DNA from: Dysgonomonas sp. Marseille-P4677
GTDB lineage: Bacteria; Bacteroidota; Bacteroidia; Bacteroidales; Dysgonomonadaceae
Length of the DNA stretch: 64,000 bases
Direction: 5' to 3'
Assembly (NCBI RefSeq): GCF_016652235.1
Contig: NZ_JAEPKU010000002.1
Coordinates: 1-64,000 of the forward strand
In this document: piece after piece, positions 62,704 to 64,000 of the stretch
How positions within the stretch are numbered: position 1 is the first letter of the stretch
Layout of the letters: every line of letters begins with the position of its first letter
The notes under the pieces: model-generated
Told to the model about the DNA's origin: nothing
The model's input: the letters and a program-made list of their open reading frames with translations, nothing else
The model's database searches: none
Translations under genes and position numbers: made by a program

Positions 62704-63786
62704 TTATTCATTACTATTACTCACTATTGCCCATAAATCCTTCTTTAAAATCCAAAATGAAGAGACTATTATTGAAAGAAATATAAAACCGACAATAATC
62801 ATCTTCTTTGAAGGTTTTGAAGGTAATAAAGGCTCCACAGCCGGCTGTATTACAGTAAATACAGGCGTAGTATCCTGTACTTTCACTTTAGCCATCTGTA
62901 ATTGTTGAGCCATCTGATTATAGACTGTATACGCTAAATTAGCTTCATTTTGCAGCCTTTCTTGAATCGTTCTATATTTGGCAGATACGACATTCATATT
63001 CCCATCAACATATGCAGCTAAATTTGACTGTTTTTCATAGTAGTCGTCCTTAGACTCCTCATATAATTTTTCTGCATAGGCCAAATCTTTTCGCGCTTTT
63101 TGAGTACGATAATCTATTATATATGACTGAAGATATGAGGTTACAGTATCTGCAATATATGCAGATATTTTTGGACTCTGCATTGTTACAGAAATAGTAG
63201 TTATCCCTGTTTTCTTTTCTGACGATATAGTTAATCTATTAGCTAATCCATTTAAAATATTTTGTTCCTCTTCAGGAATAAAACGACTATCAGGGTTATT
63301 CTCATCATTTACTTTTTTATCATCTGAAGTAAATAATCCCTTTAATAATCCGGGTGCCTTTAGGATATAGCCCCACCATGCTGCAGATTGATAATCCCTC
63401 ATATAGCTATACAAAGTCGTATCAATATTTTTTTTTGAATCAATTACCTTTATATCCAGTAGCCCCCTTAAAAAAGGAGTGGAACTAATAACACTTGGAT
63501 ACAGTTCCGGAGAAGCTAGAGCATCTTCTCCAATAGCACTCCCCAGATTTACCCCTGCCAATGCAGCTAAAGACCCCATATTACCTGATGTTGCAGATTG
63601 AGATTCCGGCGTTAAAATCACAGTAGTCGTGTATTCCTTCGGAATACTAAATGCAACAATAAGACCTATAACTAGTCCAATAGCTAAGACCTTTAATATA
63701 AACTTCTTCTTTACCCATAATTTATTAGCTAATACTAATAAATCTATTTCTTTCTCTTCTACTATATTGTTCCGTTTGTCCTCCAT
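62704..63786 (-). CDS. Wzz-type chain length determinant protein
   Basis: A 360-aa polysaccharide co-polymerase. An N-terminal cytosolic segment (EEKEIDLLVLANKLWVKKKFI) precedes the first membrane segment (about 35-50). A long periplasmic region with coiled-coil helices (about 215-300) follows, then the PxxPxxP-like segment EPLLPSKPSKK and the second membrane segment (about 330-348). There is no C-terminal tyrosine kinase domain, so it is the Wzz rather than Wzc form. It controls polymer length together with Wzy and follows the Wza-like gene by 4 nt. Confidence 0.93.
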   Translation of the reverse strand: MEDKRNNIVEEKEIDLLVLANKLWVKKKFILKVLAIGLVIGLIVAFSIPKEYTTTVILTPESQSATSGNMGSLAALAGVNLGSAIGEDALASPELYPSVISSTPFLRGLLDIKVIDSKKNIDTTLYSYMRDYQSAAWWGYILKAPGLLKGLFTSDDKKVNDENNPDSRFIPEEEQNILNGLANRLTISSEKKTGITTISVTMQSPKISAYIADTVTSYLQSYIIDYRTQKARKDLAYAEKLYEESKDDYYEKQSNLAAYVDGNMNVVSAKYRTIQERLQNEANLAYTVYNQMAQQLQMAKVKVQDTTPVFTVIQPAVEPLLPSKPSKKMIIVGFIFLSIIVSSFWILKKDLWAIVSNSNE

Positions 63787-63790
63787 ACTC

Positions 63791-64000
63791 TTATTTAGTC
63801 AAAGCATTAATCAATAAAGCAACCACGGATGCCATAGAAGTTATACTGGTACCAATACTTATAGTCTCAGCCAAAGTCATTTTTTGTTTTTGTTCTTTTG
63901 ACGGAACAATTATCTCACAACCAGGTTGAATCGCCTCCCTGCTTGAGCCTTTCGCTTTTGCTACAGTACCATTCATATAAACAATATAAGCCCTCTTTTT
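63791..64000 (-). CDS. polysaccharide export protein, Wza-like (3' end only)
   Basis: The reading frame is open to the right edge of the window; about 69 codons are present, beginning KKRAYIVYMNGTV. AIQPGCEIIVPSKEQKQK is the end of an SLBB/soluble ligand-binding domain, followed by a C-terminal hydrophobic segment (SIGTSITSMASVVALLINALTK). This ending is common in Bacteroidetes Wza-like outer membrane export proteins that precede Wzz. The Met at 63976 is internal, not the start. It lies 4 nt upstream of the Wzz gene in the same operon. Confidence 0.82.
   Translation of the reverse strand, partial: KKRAYIVYMNGTVAKAKGSSREAIQPGCEIIVPSKEQKQKMTLAETISIGTSITSMASVVALLINALTK

Noticed and set aside
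1-64000. CRISPR arrays, insertion sequences, prophage or toxin-antitoxin systems
   Set aside because: No regularly spaced repeats, transposase or integrase motifs, phage structural genes or recognisable toxin pairs were seen on either strand.

Overview
The window looks like chromosome from a member of the Bacteroidales, most like Dysgonomonas or a close relative. The evidence is: repeated TATCTTTG-type -7 promoter elements, usually without a Shine-Dalgarno sequence; an LpxC-FabZ fusion inside an lpxD-lpxC/fabZ-lpxA operon; DUF4251 and DUF3667 proteins; a Bacteroidetes-type long LeuS; and low G+C. The genus is an inference from gene content, since no rRNA lies in the window. No tRNA, rRNA, CRISPR array, transposase or prophage gene was recognised.

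Layout. 1-2.4 kb: gmd and fcl on the minus strand make GDP-L-fucose behind a clear promoter. 2.4-7.6 kb (minus): a periplasmic thioredoxin-like protein with a cardiolipin synthase, then rsgA, frr and pyrH. 7.7-10.2 kb (plus): a membrane protein, a lipoprotein cyclophilin, a cupin and a NUDIX hydrolase in a likely operon. 10.3-17.2 kb (minus): a PNPOx-like protein, an exported GH78-type rhamnosidase, an OPT-family transporter, a small membrane protein and TcdA. 17.2-34.9 kb (mostly plus): purD, the lipid A operon, typA, leuS, a YitT-family protein, a DUF3667 protein, an SDR, ruvB and a LolC/E-type permease. PAP2 is on the minus strand here. 34.9-44.3 kb (minus): B12-dependent ribonucleotide reductase, a zinc-ribbon coiled-coil protein with a Nif3-like protein, dnaJ-grpE, and a second GH78-like enzyme. 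44.5-46.8 kb: an SLC13/RCK permease and, converging on it, a free-methionine-R-sulfoxide reductase.

46.9-64 kb is one long, tightly overlapped minus-strand surface polysaccharide operon that enters from beyond the right edge. In transcription order it encodes the end of a Wza-like export protein, a Wzz chain-length protein, RfbH, a flavin reductase, RfbF, RfbG and a final SDR (CDP-3,6-dideoxyhexose synthesis). Then come a GT2, the Wzx flippase, a second GT2, an O-acetyltransferase, a third GT2, a GT4, a second acetyltransferase and a Wzy-like polymerase. It ends with a WecG/WecB/WecC module (UDP-ManNAcA synthesis and transfer). Together these suggest a Wzx/Wzy-dependent heteropolysaccharide with about six sugars, including ManNAcA and a 3,6-dideoxyhexose such as paratose or abequose, with O-acetylation. 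The middle (about 50-58 kb) is visibly AT-richer, as expected for an exchanged serotype-specific cassette.

Most of the window is ordinary core genome. The points most worth a second look are: an RfbH reductase partner with no ferredoxin domain; a 13-bp perfect inverted repeat at the junction between the variable cassette and the wecGBC tail; a four-copy palindromic TGCCAAT array between frr and rsgA; an operator-like palindrome upstream of a GH78 gene; and several start codons that a promoter motif helps to correct.
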